From positions 248,001-312,000 of the forward strand of contig JAACMV010000008.1 in the NCBI GenBank assembly GCA_010909725.1: a DNA stretch of 64,000 nucleotides, read 5' to 3'. Both the position numbers and the translations under genes were made by a program. Numbering within the stretch: the stretch's first letter is position 1; each line of letters starts with the position of its first letter. The notes below the pieces were generated by a model. It did not search any database. It was not told the origin of the DNA and saw nothing but the letters and a program-made list of their open reading frames with translations. The DNA comes from Picochlorum sp. 'celeri' (taxonomy: Eukaryota; Chlorophyta; Trebouxiophyceae). Positions 1 through 10,188 of this stretch are shown piece after piece.

Positions 1-671
1 ACAATTTCTTCCTTTGCTACACGCCATGTCCAGAAGTGCCGTGTGTTGCTCCCTTGCCAGCAGACACCAATGGATACGTCACATTTGGATCATTCAACGC
101 ATTAGCAAAGCAGACTCCAGATGTGCTGAGAACATGGTCAAAAATCCTCTGTAGCGTACCTAATTCGAGGTTGGTCATGAAGAATAAACCATTTGCTTGC
201 GAATCAGTCAAGCAAAAATACTGGCACATGTTTGAAGAGTTGGGCATCTCACGAGATCGCATCGACCTTCTACCATTGGCGCCCACAACAGAGAGACACC
301 TCGATCAGTATTCTATGATTGACATTTGCTTGGATCCGTTCCCATACGCGGGAACAACAACAACCGCAGAGGCCTTGTACATGGGAGTTCCCTGCCTCAC
401 AATGAGAGGCAATGGTCATGCCCATAATGTTGGTGTCAGCATGATTACCCACGTCGGACTGGGCGATGAATGGATCGCTGAATCAAAGCAGGACTATATC
501 AACAAGGCCAAAGAAGCTGCCAGTAATATACAAGCATTAGGGCACCTTCGCTCGTCGCTGAGGAGTCTCATGTCTTCCTCTCCAGTGTGCAATGTCTCTC
601 TTTTTATGGACAATTTCGAAAGAAAACTCTCAGGCATGTGGGATGACTACCTAGCATCCCCATCCATTTGA
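1..671 (+). CDS. SPY: SPINDLY-type O-fucosyltransferase (GT41), 3' end
   Basis: C-terminal part of a GT41 glycosyltransferase; the TPR half and the rest of the catalytic domain lie upstream of the window. The frame opens at base 3 and ends at the TGA at 669-671. Visible hallmarks of the second GT41 Rossmann lobe are FGSFN near the start, the DPFPYAGTTTT nucleotide-sugar-binding stretch, and the HAHNVGVS segment. These match plant SPINDLY more closely than SECRET AGENT. In plants SPY transfers O-fucose to nuclear and cytosolic regulators such as DELLA proteins; that role is known for the family, not shown here. No intron is visible in this part. The next gene begins only 40 nt downstream on the same strand. 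SPY versus SEC is my judgement from the local motifs. Confidence 0.88.
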   Translation, partial: NFFLCYTPCPEVPCVAPLPADTNGYVTFGSFNALAKQTPDVLRTWSKILCSVPNSRLVMKNKPFACESVKQKYWHMFEELGISRDRIDLLPLAPTTERHLDQYSMIDICLDPFPYAGTTTTAEALYMGVPCLTMRGNGHAHNVGVSMITHVGLGDEWIAESKQDYINKAKEAASNIQALGHLRSSLRSLMSSSPVCNVSLFMDNFERKLSGMWDDYLASPSI

Positions 672-711
672 TTATTATTATTATTTATCTAGTAAAAGTT
701 ATTCTGAGTGT

Positions 712-1790
712 ATGCTTGTGATTCTATTCGATATTCACGCATGGACGGGTGGAGGTCCTGGAGGGATGTCCTCCCAACCTCCTCAAGGATTAGACGTCAA
801 CGAATTCATCAGACACGTACGGGCTATTATGGCGATACTTATATGAAATAGCACTCATGAATGAATTACTTAATGCAGTTGTGCGTGTTTATCAGAGCTC
901 TAGGGCTGCAACGGGATGATTTAAACATGTCTGTCTTTTTAGTCGACTCGTCTGGAGACTCTCCAGCAAACGTGCTGTTGGGGTCCACGTTACACGACTG
1001 CCAGGGAAGCGATGCAAATGATACTGCTAGTAAAGAGGTACCTGGATCGAACGATGTATGTGACACCCTGATCGAGAGGCTACGGGATATTATTGTAGAC
1101 AAACAGAAGAGCACAACAGACAGCAGGGCTGGTCCTCCTCCATGGGGAAGTGCCTTGGTGCAAGCATTATGCCACGTGAAAAAACATTCTATACGTCAAA
1201 TAGAGCAGAATGATGTGGGCGTAGAAAGCTCTCGTATTCTTTGTATAGCAACCTCTCAGGATGACTCATCCAAGTATCTGACATTCATGAATGCAGTCTT
1301 TGCATCACAAGTATGTTGTATATCCTTTTGTCTCTCCTACGATATGCAATGCCATCGTCCTGTATAATAATAATAATGATTTACGGATGCAGAGAGATGG
1401 AATTCTGATCGATTGCTGCCATCTCGGATCGAAAGATTCGTCGTTATTCCAGCAAGCCTGTCTGCTCACAGGCGGCTTGCACATGAGACCAGCACGCCCC
1501 CAGTCACTCTTAGAATACCTCATGGTACGCCTCCTTGTTTGCAATAGACGATGGATTCATCAATGAATAACATTATATCAACATATACACGCACGCAGAC
1601 CGCATATATAGCTGATGAAGACGTACGAAAAGACCTCAGGTATCCCTCAGCACAGGGCATTGACTTTCGAGCATCGTGCTTCTGCCATCACACATTAATC
1701 GACATGGGCTACGTATGCAGCGTATGCCTCTCCGTCTTTTGCGAAAAACACTCAATATGTCTTACATGTGGTTCAGAATTTACTATTTAA
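712..1790 (+). CDS. TFB4: TFIIH core subunit 4 (p34/Tfb4/GTF2H3)
   Basis: Joined exons 712-816, 879-1310, 1393-1524 and 1599-1790 (286 aa); every junction is GT-AG and keeps phase 0. TFB4 is a vWA-fold scaffold of the TFIIH core used in transcription initiation and nucleotide excision repair. The short first exon supplies the first vWA strand (MLVILFDIHAW), matching the family's hydrophobic-Asp start. The central exons carry SRILCIATSQDDSSKY and the FQQACLLTGG segment. The last exon has the family's C-terminal C4 zinc finger (CFCHH, CSVC, then CLTC). The N-terminal exon was found from phase and family pattern, so it is slightly less certain than the rest. The stop is 15 nt from the stop of the convergent GPAT9 gene. 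Confidence 0.88.
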
Positions 1791-1805
1791 TACACTCTAT
1801 GGTTT

Positions 1806-3049
1806 TCAAACCCATTTTTTTAGTCTATCAGCATATGCCTTGCGTTGTTTCTCCACCATATCTGGGTGCTTCTCAGCCAGATTGTAATACTTTAGGTACC
1901 CATCCCACGGAGCCACCTTTAACCGCGCTCTATCTGCAATTAATTTTTGAACCCGCGCTGCAAAATCAGCCGCGCTCTCATGCTCCATTTTCGTCTGCGG
2001 TTCCAAAAACCACACATCTGCTACCAGGGCCCATGACCTCATGATTTTAAACAAGTGCTGCGAAAAGGACTGCCGCTTTGAGTTCCAAAATGCATCCACG
2101 AAAATCTTATTATACTTTATCGCTATAGGACACACCGTGGCCCCGAGATCAAAGGCGCCTTTTTTGAACATGACACAGTATTCATTATTCACACACGTCC
2201 CCTCTGGGAAGATGAGCAAGGGTGTTGCATTCTCAGACATCACATGATCCCTCATCTTTTGCGACACAAGCGCTCTATCTTTTGTCTGTGTTCGATTAAA
2301 CCAGAGGCATCCAAGCGCAGATAAGTACCTCTTCTGCATGATCCCAACCCACCCTTTGTGCAGCTGCATGATGGCTGCAAAGGGGGTAAAGGCAGACAGC
2401 ACTGCATAGTCAATCATACTGGTATGGTTTGCCACCCACACCCGCCCAGCCTTTGGTACTGGCCTGGGACCATGATATTTAATAATGCCAGTCCATGAGA
2501 CGATGAATGCTTGCGCTAAGAAATGCACCGCAGCCCTCTCCGCCTGTGCTCGACGCTCCCCTCGGAAAATCAGTCCAGCCCCATGAAACAAAATGAAAAA
2601 GATGAGGAATCCCAACAACAACGTCACAAGCCTCAGGGGAAACAATATACAATTCCTGACGACAACACCCACGAGCCATAACGGAAATAGATAGAAATTC
2701 CAATTCCACGGATCGTCCATGGACGATTTGAAACACCGTAAAAATGAATCATCCACCACTGCTGCCGCCCCATCATTCAGGGTAGAACTTATATCAAACA
2801 CATCAGATCTGCAGCAAATAAGTAAAAGCTATCAATATCACGCCATTATTATTATATAGACTCAAGAGGGAAACCCACGCACATGATGGATGGCGAAGAG
2901 TAACATCCTGGTGTGCATTCAGCATCACCCATGTCCTGCTGAGCATCATCCAGTAAACTATCAACCTCCATCGACACCTCCCGTTCCAACGTCTTATCAA
3001 CATCTAGATCATCTAAGCGAACATTGCTCCGAAATCGAAGACTCTTCAA
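1806..3049 (-). CDS. GPAT9: ER glycerol-3-phosphate acyltransferase (GPAT9 type)
   Basis: Exons, in transcription order: about 3049-2883 and 2808-1806. Catalyses acyl-CoA-dependent sn-1 acylation of glycerol 3-phosphate, the first step of ER glycerolipid and triacylglycerol synthesis. Close match to plant GPAT9 and animal GPAT3/4 along the whole exon 2: a DDSFLRCFKS start, WNWNFYLFPLW and two hydrophobic segments, the acyltransferase motif I NHTSMID, WFNRTQTKDR, and motif III FPEGTC followed by VCPIAIKYNKIFVDAFWNS. The intron joins in phase (AT plus A). The 5' end is unresolved: the open frame before 3049 has no ATG, so either the start is the in-frame ATG at 2971 or a further upstream exon exists in 3050-3427. 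Confidence 0.9.
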
Positions 3050-3427
3050 CCTGCATCATTGCCATATGAAACATGAGGAGAAAAGAAGAGCAGTAAGACT
3101 CCTGGTGCTCAGAGAGGAGCAACCTTTCGGTTGCATACCTACCACACACAAAACCATGATATACTCGTATAATTACATAACATACATTGATAAGCCACCA
3201 TTTGTGGGCGTATTACTCGGTTGTCTTTCGAATTGAACATTTTTACCCGGAGACATGTCCGTCGCATTTACAACAGTCTTTCGACGGGTCATTCTCGTGT
3301 CTCTTTAGTCCAGATGATTACGCGTATTAATCATATATGTTCTATGAATACTACAATAATAAATATCAAAACTGTGGGGGACAATCCACACGACCTCGTA
3401 TTGGATTGGATTCCACGAGTATTATTA
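3050..3427. other. Gap between GPAT9 and TrpD genes
   Basis: No protein gene is supported here. Both flanking genes are on the minus strand, so this stretch must hold the 3' UTR of the incoming GPAT9 promoter side and probably its missing first exon. Small ORFs in all frames look random. I could not choose a first exon: the acceptor-like ATGCAG before 3052 is plausible, but no donor upstream gave a convincing N-terminus. Confidence 0.4.
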
Positions 3428-4645
3428 TTACAGCCCTTGTTGCTGGGCTGCATTACTGGATGCAATCCAAGCTTGTAATGTATCAGCTGGACGACCCTGT
3501 CGTTGCACTTCTTGCGCCATGGCGATACCTTCCTTGACATCAGATGCCACTCTGGCAGCAGCAAGCGCGACACCAGCATTCAGATTCAGGGCATCAGCGA
3601 CAGCATTTCGACTTCCACCAAACACATCCCTCAGAATCTGGGCATTCAAAGCAGCATCTCCACCTGCTAGATCTTTTACTTCACATCTGGGTATTCCAAA
3701 CTCTTTTGGGTCGATTTCATATCGACGTAAAGTCTCTGATGATGCCTCCACCACAGTTGCCGGTCCCATGGGTGTGAGTTCATCCAACCCCATGGAATGC
3801 ACGACCAGCGCCTTTTCAATCCCCATCAGTCGAGCAGCATTCGCCATGAGATCACTAATATCAGTAGAATATACGCCGATGAGCGCGTATTTCGCACGAG
3901 CAGGGTTCAACAAAGGCCCCAGCATGTTGAATGCTGTTCGAACTCCCAAGGCACTCCGCACCGGTCTGACAACCTTCATCGCTGGATGGAATGTCGGCGC
4001 AAACATGAATCCAAGGCCAGCTTCTTCGATACATTTCGCGATTCCTTCCGGCCCTAATTCGAGAGCCACACCCAATTCCTCCACAACATCTCCACTTCCG
4101 CACAGACTGGACACTGATCGACTCCCATGCTTTGCCACCTTTGCTCCCGCAGCAGCAGCCACCACAGTCGCCCCAGTAGATATATTCACCGATCCTATAC
4201 CATCCCCTCCAGTCCCTACTATATCCAGAACGTCATACGGTGTCTCCACACGAAGACACAGATCATCCATGGCCTTTGCCATCCCTGCAATCTCCTCTGG
4301 GGTCTCCCCCTTTGCTCTCAAGAGAACAACAAACGCAGCCATCTGCGCAGGATTTTCTGCACCATTCTGCACAAGCTCATATAAACTCTGTCGGGCCTCA
4401 TCCTCCGATAAATCCTTTCCATCCATGAGTTTCTCAAGAATGTCTCTAAACACAAGTGGCTGAGCAGCACACGCAACTGCTCTATTCTTCTGCCTTCTTT
4501 GCGATTGTTTATGATCCCATGCACTATCTATGAATGTTTTCGAGCGATTGCGTGGTCTATAGGTCACTCCTCTATTCTGGCGAAGAAGACCAGAATAATG
4601 TGGATTGCCTAGACACAGTGGGGTGTGGGGTATGGATACCTGCAT
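3428..4645 (-). CDS. TrpD: Anthranilate phosphoribosyltransferase, plastid-type
   Basis: Transfers phosphoribosyl from PRPP to anthranilate in tryptophan synthesis. The start chosen, ATG at 4643-4645, gives 405 aa whose first 60 residues are basic and Ser/Thr/Arg-rich, like a plastid transit peptide; the frame stays open further upstream to 4870, which looks like read-through of leader sequence. The mature part has the helical N-terminal domain, then the PRPP-binding loop GTGGDGIGSVNIST, KHGSRSVSS, and the conserved RSALGVRTAFNMLGPLLNP block. Length of the mature domain (about 340 aa) is normal for the family. No intron. Plastid location is inferred from the N-terminus and from where plants make tryptophan. 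Confidence 0.93.
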   Translation of the reverse strand: MQVSIPHTPLCLGNPHYSGLLRQNRGVTYRPRNRSKTFIDSAWDHKQSQRRQKNRAVACAAQPLVFRDILEKLMDGKDLSEDEARQSLYELVQNGAENPAQMAAFVVLLRAKGETPEEIAGMAKAMDDLCLRVETPYDVLDIVGTGGDGIGSVNISTGATVVAAAAGAKVAKHGSRSVSSLCGSGDVVEELGVALELGPEGIAKCIEEAGLGFMFAPTFHPAMKVVRPVRSALGVRTAFNMLGPLLNPARAKYALIGVYSTDISDLMANAARLMGIEKALVVHSMGLDELTPMGPATVVEASSETLRRYEIDPKEFGIPRCEVKDLAGGDAALNAQILRDVFGGSRNAVADALNLNAGVALAAARVASDVKEGIAMAQEVQRQGRPADTLQAWIASSNAAQQQGL

Positions 4646-4941
4646 TCTGGCCAGTATAAGTCTTCCTATTACCAATAATATGTCAGAATCTAAAGTATTC
4701 CATCTTGATACGCGACTCATGGGACACTGTGGGTGTTTCTTTTTCCTTTCCTTTCCTTGTAGGATATCGAGGAGACTATGCTTCCCATTGCTTCCATGCT
4801 TGGATGGGAACATCATGGTATGGACAGAGGATATCTCTCCATCAGGGATTTTGCAAGTGTCGATCGACACCCCATCATGGTCACGAGGACTCCCATCCTA
4901 GCACATTGTGCTAATTTTTTATAGACATTATACGACACATC

Positions 4942-5916
4942 ATGCAGACGACGTTCCATCGTGGTCTGGTGGGGTCCAGTCCCAGATACGACAGAGTATC
5001 TCCACCCGCGAGAGTCGTCGGGAGAGGATTGAGCCACATATCAGTACCAAGCATTCCTGATAGCGATATAAGCGGCATTAAGAGTAGTACGAGTGCATGG
5101 GTACGCAGGAGCAGCAGCCATGGACCAAATACAGCAAGACCATGGCTGGCTGGTCGTCTTGCAGCGGCCAGTACCTCGAATACCACGACCGCGAATTCTG
5201 ATTTGGCAATCATGCAGTGGACTGGAGATGAGGAGCAAGTGGAAGCGTTGAATAGATTGCGTGATGCCATGGCATCCACAGAATTTGGAGATGAGGTGAC
5301 AGAAGAGCAGCTGCGCTGGTTTCTGTTGGATAGAAAGATGCAGGTGGACGCTGCTGCGGAGAAGCTGGTGAAAATGTTAGCGTGGAGGAAAGAGTTTGGA
5401 GCTGATTCTATCACAACAACGGATGTGGCGCAGGAAGCAGCAACGGGCAAAGCCTACCTTCATACCCATTATGATGTCCAGAGCAGGCCTGTGATTGTGG
5501 TCAGGGCTGCAAAGCATGTAAAAGATGCTGCTCCTCTTCTCCATAGTCAACAGCTTTGTGTATACACTCTTGAAAGGGCGTTAGAAAAGCTACCAGAGGG
5601 GCAGGATACTGTGCTTGGTATATTCGACCTGAGGGGATTCCAGTCTAGGAATGCAGACATGGGATTTGTAAAGTTTATGGTTGACATCTTCTTCACCTAC
5701 TATCCAAAGCGCCTGAGTCAGGTGTTGTTTGTCGATGCACCTTGGATTTTCAAGCCTGGGTGGGAGATGATGAAGCCATGGTTGAAAAAGTATGCTGCCT
5801 TGGTTCGATTCGTGTCTGCTGATGAGGTGCGACGGGACTACTTTACTCCAGAGACCCTTCCTGAGGATTTCAAACCACCTGGGTTCCCTCGCACGCGTCC
5901 ATCTTCTTCAAAGTGA
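4942..5916 (+). CDS. CRAL-TRIO (Sec14-like) lipid-binding protein
   Basis: 324 aa, no intron. The first ~80 residues are rich in Ser, Arg and Ala and may be an organelle-targeting sequence. A short CRAL-TRIO N-terminal helical region follows (LRWFLLDRKMQVDAAAEKL with MLAWRKEFG). Then comes the lipid-binding CRAL-TRIO fold, recognisable by DVQSRPVIVVRAAKH, GIFDLRGFQSRNADMGF, and the YYPKRLSQVLFVDAPWIFKPGWEMM region. Sec14-like proteins exchange phosphoinositides or other lipids between membranes; the ligand here cannot be read from sequence. Many plant members are plastid- or membrane-associated. Divergent from the TrpD gene across a ~300-nt spacer. Confidence 0.85.
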   Translation: MQTTFHRGLVGSSPRYDRVSPPARVVGRGLSHISVPSIPDSDISGIKSSTSAWVRRSSSHGPNTARPWLAGRLAAASTSNTTTANSDLAIMQWTGDEEQVEALNRLRDAMASTEFGDEVTEEQLRWFLLDRKMQVDAAAEKLVKMLAWRKEFGADSITTTDVAQEAATGKAYLHTHYDVQSRPVIVVRAAKHVKDAAPLLHSQQLCVYTLERALEKLPEGQDTVLGIFDLRGFQSRNADMGFVKFMVDIFFTYYPKRLSQVLFVDAPWIFKPGWEMMKPWLKKYAALVRFVSADEVRRDYFTPETLPEDFKPPGFPRTRPSSSK

Positions 5917-5996
5917 TGATTTTATTCTTCTTCTTTTTCTGTGTGTCAAACATCTAGTATTCTATCTATGAATTACAAATATATATAGGTTCAAAG

Positions 5997-6197
5997 TTAT
6001 CTCAAACGACGAGCTTCACGCTCAGACTCCATCAATGTGAGAATATCTCCCTCGCGGACTGGTCCCTTGACATTACGCATGATCAGACGGTTCTGGTCAT
6101 CTAAGAACTTGACGCGAACCTGTGTCACCTGACCTCTGCTTCCAGTTCTACCAATCACTTTCATCACAATGGCAAGTTTGATTCCAGAATCCTGCAT
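5997..6197 (-). CDS. RPS28: 40S ribosomal protein eS28
   Basis: Complete 66-aa small-subunit protein. The body [19 protein letters not shown], then [15 protein letters not shown] and the invariant C-terminus [10 protein letters not shown] identify eS28 without doubt; it sits near the mRNA exit region of the 40S subunit. The start at 6195-6197 (MQDSGIK) gives one residue more than most plant versions (MDS..IK). The sequence just before Asp reads TTATGCAG, so an intron after a one-codon first exon is an alternative that would produce M-DSGIK. Convergent with the CRAL-TRIO gene (80 nt between stops). Confidence 0.95.
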   Translation of the reverse strand: MQDSGIKLAIVMKVIGRTGSRGQVTQVRVKFLDDQNRLIMRNVKGPVREGDILTLMESEREARRLR

Positions 6198-6884
6198 AAT
6201 TCAAAAGTAATGATTGGGATGAGTCCATTTATTCGCCGTATATAAAACCAATGACGATGAAGAAGGAAGAACAACAAGAAGAATGTGAGCAAGACTTGTC
6301 TCTTGCTTGCTCTCTGTCTCCTGACAGATGCAGATCACGTATTACCATGTCAAATCAGAAGAAAAAAATAACAGGCAGAAAATCCATGAGAAGAGGCGGG
6401 GTAATTTTGAGAAGACTCCACCGCCGCACTTGGCGTCGTCTTGGCAATCTCCATTCCTCCGCCACTTTCATGGGATCAAACACCGTCCTTTTATTTATTT
6501 ATCTTCTTCTTTTTCATGGTAATTGCATGACATGTCTCTGGCCCCCGTGCGTGCCGTTCTCAAAGATTTGGCAATGCCGCAGCCGCGCAGTCACAGAGAC
6601 AACCGTGCTTCTTCTTATTCTTCTTCTCTATCGCATTAAGACGTACCATGATGTCTATTTATATATTGATCAATACCGCAGTAGTATTTGAATTAATAAT
6701 TGTGCTTAACGGAGCAGTCTCCATACGCCTGTTGGAGTCCATACACGACAACCCGGTCCTAGTGGACAAAGTAATTCGTTAGAATAAGGACCCAGTGCTC
6801 TTATTATGCGTCTCATTCTCTCCAAAACCAGATAGACAGTATTTGATTGTATTGATAGTATGGACATAATTCTCTGGTACTAGT
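6198..6884. other. Divergent promoter region without a supported gene
   Basis: 687 nt between the eS28 start and the ANKRD39-like start, so it holds two promoters. An ORF of 146 codons from 6251 on the plus strand follows a TATATAAAA stretch at about 6239. Its product is low-complexity, basic then hydrophobic, and matches nothing I recognise, so I do not call it. The possibility of a 5' leader intron for eS28 in this spacer is open. Confidence 0.4.
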
Positions 6885-7340
6885 ATGGGGTGTTGTGGGG
6901 ACCATTCAGCGCAGGCATGTACCTCTGTGCAGCAACGTTTGGAAGAGGTGGAGTTTGAACGGTCTGCCAGTCATGCTGCTTCGGTGGGAGACGTCGACAG
7001 ACTGCGGCGTATTCTGGAGAAGCATCCAAATCAATTGGATGGTGGAGACACGGGGTATTCTCCATTGGTGTATGCATCGAGGGCTGGGCATGTGTCTTGT
7101 GTGGAGTATTTGATTTCACAGGGAGCTGATGTGAATTTTTGCACCCGTGCCATGGGGTCGACAGCTCTCCACCGAGCTGCTGTGCAGGGTCATGCTGAGG
7201 TTGTCCGGAAATTGGTACAGGCTGGGTGTGATATGGGTATACGAGATTGTGATGGAAAGACGGCGTATGACAAGGCACGGGGTGCTGGCCATGAAGATGT
7301 GTGCAGACTCCTCGTGTCACATGGGTTCAGCACCTCTTGA
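6885..7340 (+). CDS. ANKRD39-like ankyrin repeat protein
   Basis: 151 aa, single exon. Opens with a Cys-rich MGCCGDHSAQAC, then VQQRLEEVEFERSAS, which matches the distinctive leader of animal ANKRD39 (VQQTLEEMDFER). Three to four ankyrin repeats follow: roughly residues 26-58 (start degenerate), 58-92 (YSPLVYASRAGHVSCVEYLISQGADVN), 93-125 (TALHRAAVQGHAEVVRKLVQAG) and a short last repeat to the C-terminus. Ankyrin repeats bind protein partners; no enzymatic role is expected. Function of ANKRD39 itself is poorly known. The ATG sits just after a TACTAGT context, and the stop lies 56 nt from the stop of the convergent TBC gene. Confidence 0.8.
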   Translation: MGCCGDHSAQACTSVQQRLEEVEFERSASHAASVGDVDRLRRILEKHPNQLDGGDTGYSPLVYASRAGHVSCVEYLISQGADVNFCTRAMGSTALHRAAVQGHAEVVRKLVQAGCDMGIRDCDGKTAYDKARGAGHEDVCRLLVSHGFSTS

Positions 7341-7396
7341 TGAATGATTCTTACGATCTGACGACGTCAGCGCATGATGATTCAACTACATGTGTA

Positions 7397-9457
7397 TTAC
7401 ACTATATGTGCATCGATAGATGCTTGAAGGAGATTTTCTGCGTCGATAAGCGTGGTATCTAAAGGAATGCCTCCCTGTAGGGCGATGCAGTACTCCATGA
7501 GGCCATCAAAGTTCAAGCTTCTTTCAAGAATATCATCTCGATGGCGGATGAGAATGGCCAAGCACATGAATATATGGAGGTTATCCTGGGGTCTAGCGTA
7601 CAAGCAATCCCACAGTTTTAATACCTGGTCAAATGGGAACTCTCTCTTGAATAGGACAAGGAGCCAGCGGAAACAGAAGAACATGTTGGATGCATGCTGC
7701 TGGCAAAGAAAATCGTACAGAGGTGGGTCCAGGTGTTTCAATAGTTTCTGTAGTGTCTCTAATTGGGTGTGCATACTGCTCCCATCGATGCTAAAGTTGC
7801 CTCCAATCTTCTCCATGAGGGCTGCAAATGCCCAAAAGGCTTCTGATTCCACCTCGTCTGTCAGGTGGTTGGAACCATCCCCACCGCTATTCAGAGCTAC
7901 ATGAATAAAGGGTGTGACCATATCACTCATACCTTGGCAGTATCCCAAGTCCCAGTTCCACATGACATGTGACAGGAGAATATTCCGCAGCACTTGTATG
8001 CCGTCTCCATGTTCTGATGCAAAGAGGGGATGTGAGCGATCTGTTCGTGTGATATCCTTCTCTACTTGGCGACATCGATCCCTCAATTTACGGAATCTGG
8101 ATGTTTGTTCTGGAGACATCAGTTTCCACTGAAGCTTGAGCATTTTATATCGTTTGAGTCGGTGCTGTATAGCATCTTGGCGCTCCTGCTGTGTTGAATT
8201 AATGCTGTCGATGCAGAGAAAGTACCTCCATACCTGGAGCCTGACAGATGGGTCTGCACCTCCGTAGAATACTCTGTGTCGCATGGTCTTTTCACCGGAT
8301 GCAGTCAGAGTTCCATGGGTGTCCAAACAACATCGGAGTTCATCTTCACTAAATGGTGCATGGGACTGTCTGCGGCTCGGCGACGATGCGTGATTGATGT
8401 GTCTCTTCTCAACCACTTCCCAAGACGATGATGGGGATATACTCCATTCTGCACTCGCAGGGACATTACCATCATCATCATCACCGTCATGGTTGTTGGT
8501 CTTCTCCTTTGTTGTTCCTGACACATTGTTGGCATGCGCTGCACTGCCATCATGGTCGTCAGGCAATAATAAAGAGTTCATATCCTGCGAAAACGAACCA
8601 GAGAGGAAACTCGACACTGACTTTTTTGCCTCCATGGAAAACTTTTGCAGTGCATCCACAATATCAGTCATGTGATCCTTCACTCGAGCTGCAGTTATGG
8701 GAGGAGTTGCCTCGCTCTCATCTGCTTCATGGGATTGATTGCTTTGCATTCTTGATTGGATCATCTCTAGATGAGCACTTCTCCATAAAGCATCATGTGG
8801 CGCATCTGCGTGAATGCTCATAATTCCCAATGTATATGGATCTCCCATATGATGGACAAGAAGAGTCCATGGGTCATCCTGTGATGCCACGAGATTCACA
8901 ACAGTACACAGTGCTTTCAAAAAGGCTTTCACACCCCCTTGTTTGAAGAACAAGGTTGGTACTGTTTCCCCACTGTGCAGCACAATGGTTACACTGTGAG
9001 TACGAAATGGGGGCGTCCATGCCCGAATAGCCTTCATGTCTGCCACAGAAATTGGATGTATGGCATATGTTTCCTTCTTTAACACATCGTTATGCAGAGG
9101 ATCATGATGACCTGTGGAGTCTTTTCCCCCACGACCTTGCACTCTATGCTGCTGCACTGCTGCACTAGGAGTGGTGGTAGGCTGGGTGGAGTCGGGAAAC
9201 CATGCTACAAAGGTTCTCGAGCAGTCATGTAGCGTATTATTATCATCATGTTCTTCTTCAAACTTTACAATGGACACTTTACCCATGATGGAGGTGCTAG
9301 CCGAGGGAACAACAGCAACTGAACCCTTGATATACAATAGGTGGGTTTGGGTCGAACGGGGGGATGACTCCGCACTCGCATTGTCAACAAGACACGGTTC
9401 CTCACGATCCAGCTCATCTATAAGATATTGCGCTTCCTCCTCAAGCTCTCTCCGCAT
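7397..9457 (-). CDS. TBC-domain Rab GTPase-activating protein (TBC1D15/17-like)
   Basis: 686 aa, one exon. The N-terminal half (about 1-230) resembles the DUF3548 region of TBC1D15/17-type GAPs, with a low-complexity His/Asp-rich linker at about 300-345. The TBC domain (about 385-640) has the arginine-finger motif as DITRTDR and the glutamine-finger motif as GYCQGMSD, both intact, so it should be catalytically competent. Further hallmarks are RVFYGG.DPSVRLQVWRYFL at the domain start and FRWLLVLFKREFPF. These proteins stimulate GTP hydrolysis by Rabs (Rab7 class for TBC1D15) on endomembranes or mitochondria; the Rab substrate here is not determined. Confidence 0.88.
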   Translation of the reverse strand: MRRELEEEAQYLIDELDREEPCLVDNASAESSPRSTQTHLLYIKGSVAVVPSASTSIMGKVSIVKFEEEHDDNNTLHDCSRTFVAWFPDSTQPTTTPSAAVQQHRVQGRGGKDSTGHHDPLHNDVLKKETYAIHPISVADMKAIRAWTPPFRTHSVTIVLHSGETVPTLFFKQGGVKAFLKALCTVVNLVASQDDPWTLLVHHMGDPYTLGIMSIHADAPHDALWRSAHLEMIQSRMQSNQSHEADESEATPPITAARVKDHMTDIVDALQKFSMEAKKSVSSFLSGSFSQDMNSLLLPDDHDGSAAHANNVSGTTKEKTNNHDGDDDDGNVPASAEWSISPSSSWEVVEKRHINHASSPSRRQSHAPFSEDELRCCLDTHGTLTASGEKTMRHRVFYGGADPSVRLQVWRYFLCIDSINSTQQERQDAIQHRLKRYKMLKLQWKLMSPEQTSRFRKLRDRCRQVEKDITRTDRSHPLFASEHGDGIQVLRNILLSHVMWNWDLGYCQGMSDMVTPFIHVALNSGGDGSNHLTDEVESEAFWAFAALMEKIGGNFSIDGSSMHTQLETLQKLLKHLDPPLYDFLCQQHASNMFFCFRWLLVLFKREFPFDQVLKLWDCLYARPQDNLHIFMCLAILIRHRDDILERSLNFDGLMEYCIALQGGIPLDTTLIDAENLLQASIDAHIV

Positions 9458-10188
9458 ACTGGCTCCGAATATTGTTGGGTTGCTACCACTTTTCTCTCTG
9501 TTGTACGTTCTCGAACGCCGCCTCCATTCATACGCGATATGCTCGCATACGCAACAATAGTATCTTTAGATAATTGTAGTAGTATGTATGATATTACATC
9601 AACGCCCCCTGACCAGGTTGCCTCTTGATCAAGCGGGATGCCTATGGTGGGGCATCCAGGGCTCCGTGAAAAGAAATAAGAAAACGAAGGACAAAGACAA
9701 AAAGATCAACATCGTCTCGAGATTAATAAGACTCTTGCTTGAAGCGATAATGCTCTATGTAATGAGCAGAATCAACGGCCATCAAAAACCAGGACCTGCA
9801 AAAGATAATCATGGTATCGGCAGGATACTCCTGGTTTGCAAGGACTGTACGAACAAAGAAGGTCTGAAAATCTATCAATAGAGTGAAGCTTAAGAGAAAA
9901 AAGGCAACAGCAGAGAAGGAGTAATTAAATGCGACCTAGGATTGCCATGTACGGTGTACCGCTGGTCGCTGTCGAATGCAAACTTTGCAGGGCGCCTTGG
10001 ACCCATGGATCTGCCAAGATTCAAGGTACGTTGGGACCACAACTGCACGTGACTGGCTCAAAGGTTCATACGCAGCATTAATTATATTATTTAATGGATA
10101 TTAATGGTTCCATAAGAATGCTTTTTGCTGTATTGTGCTCCTACTAGAAAATTCTGCGGAGTTTGGCAAACAATGTTTTGAAACCACC
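9458..10188. other. Divergent intergenic region, no gene seen
   Basis: 731 nt separating the starts of the TBC gene (minus) and the DnaJ gene (plus). Small ORFs on both strands have random-looking composition. No tRNA-like cloverleaf or recognisable snRNA motif was seen by eye. It must hold both promoters. Confidence 0.4.

Noticed and set aside
3519..4463. 314-codon ORF on the strand opposite TrpD
   Set aside because: Antisense shadow of a strongly conserved enzyme; its product matches nothing.
6251..6691. 146-codon plus-strand ORF after a TATATAAAA stretch
   Set aside because: Low-complexity product, no family resemblance, no exon partner; likely chance ORF in the spacer of two divergent genes.
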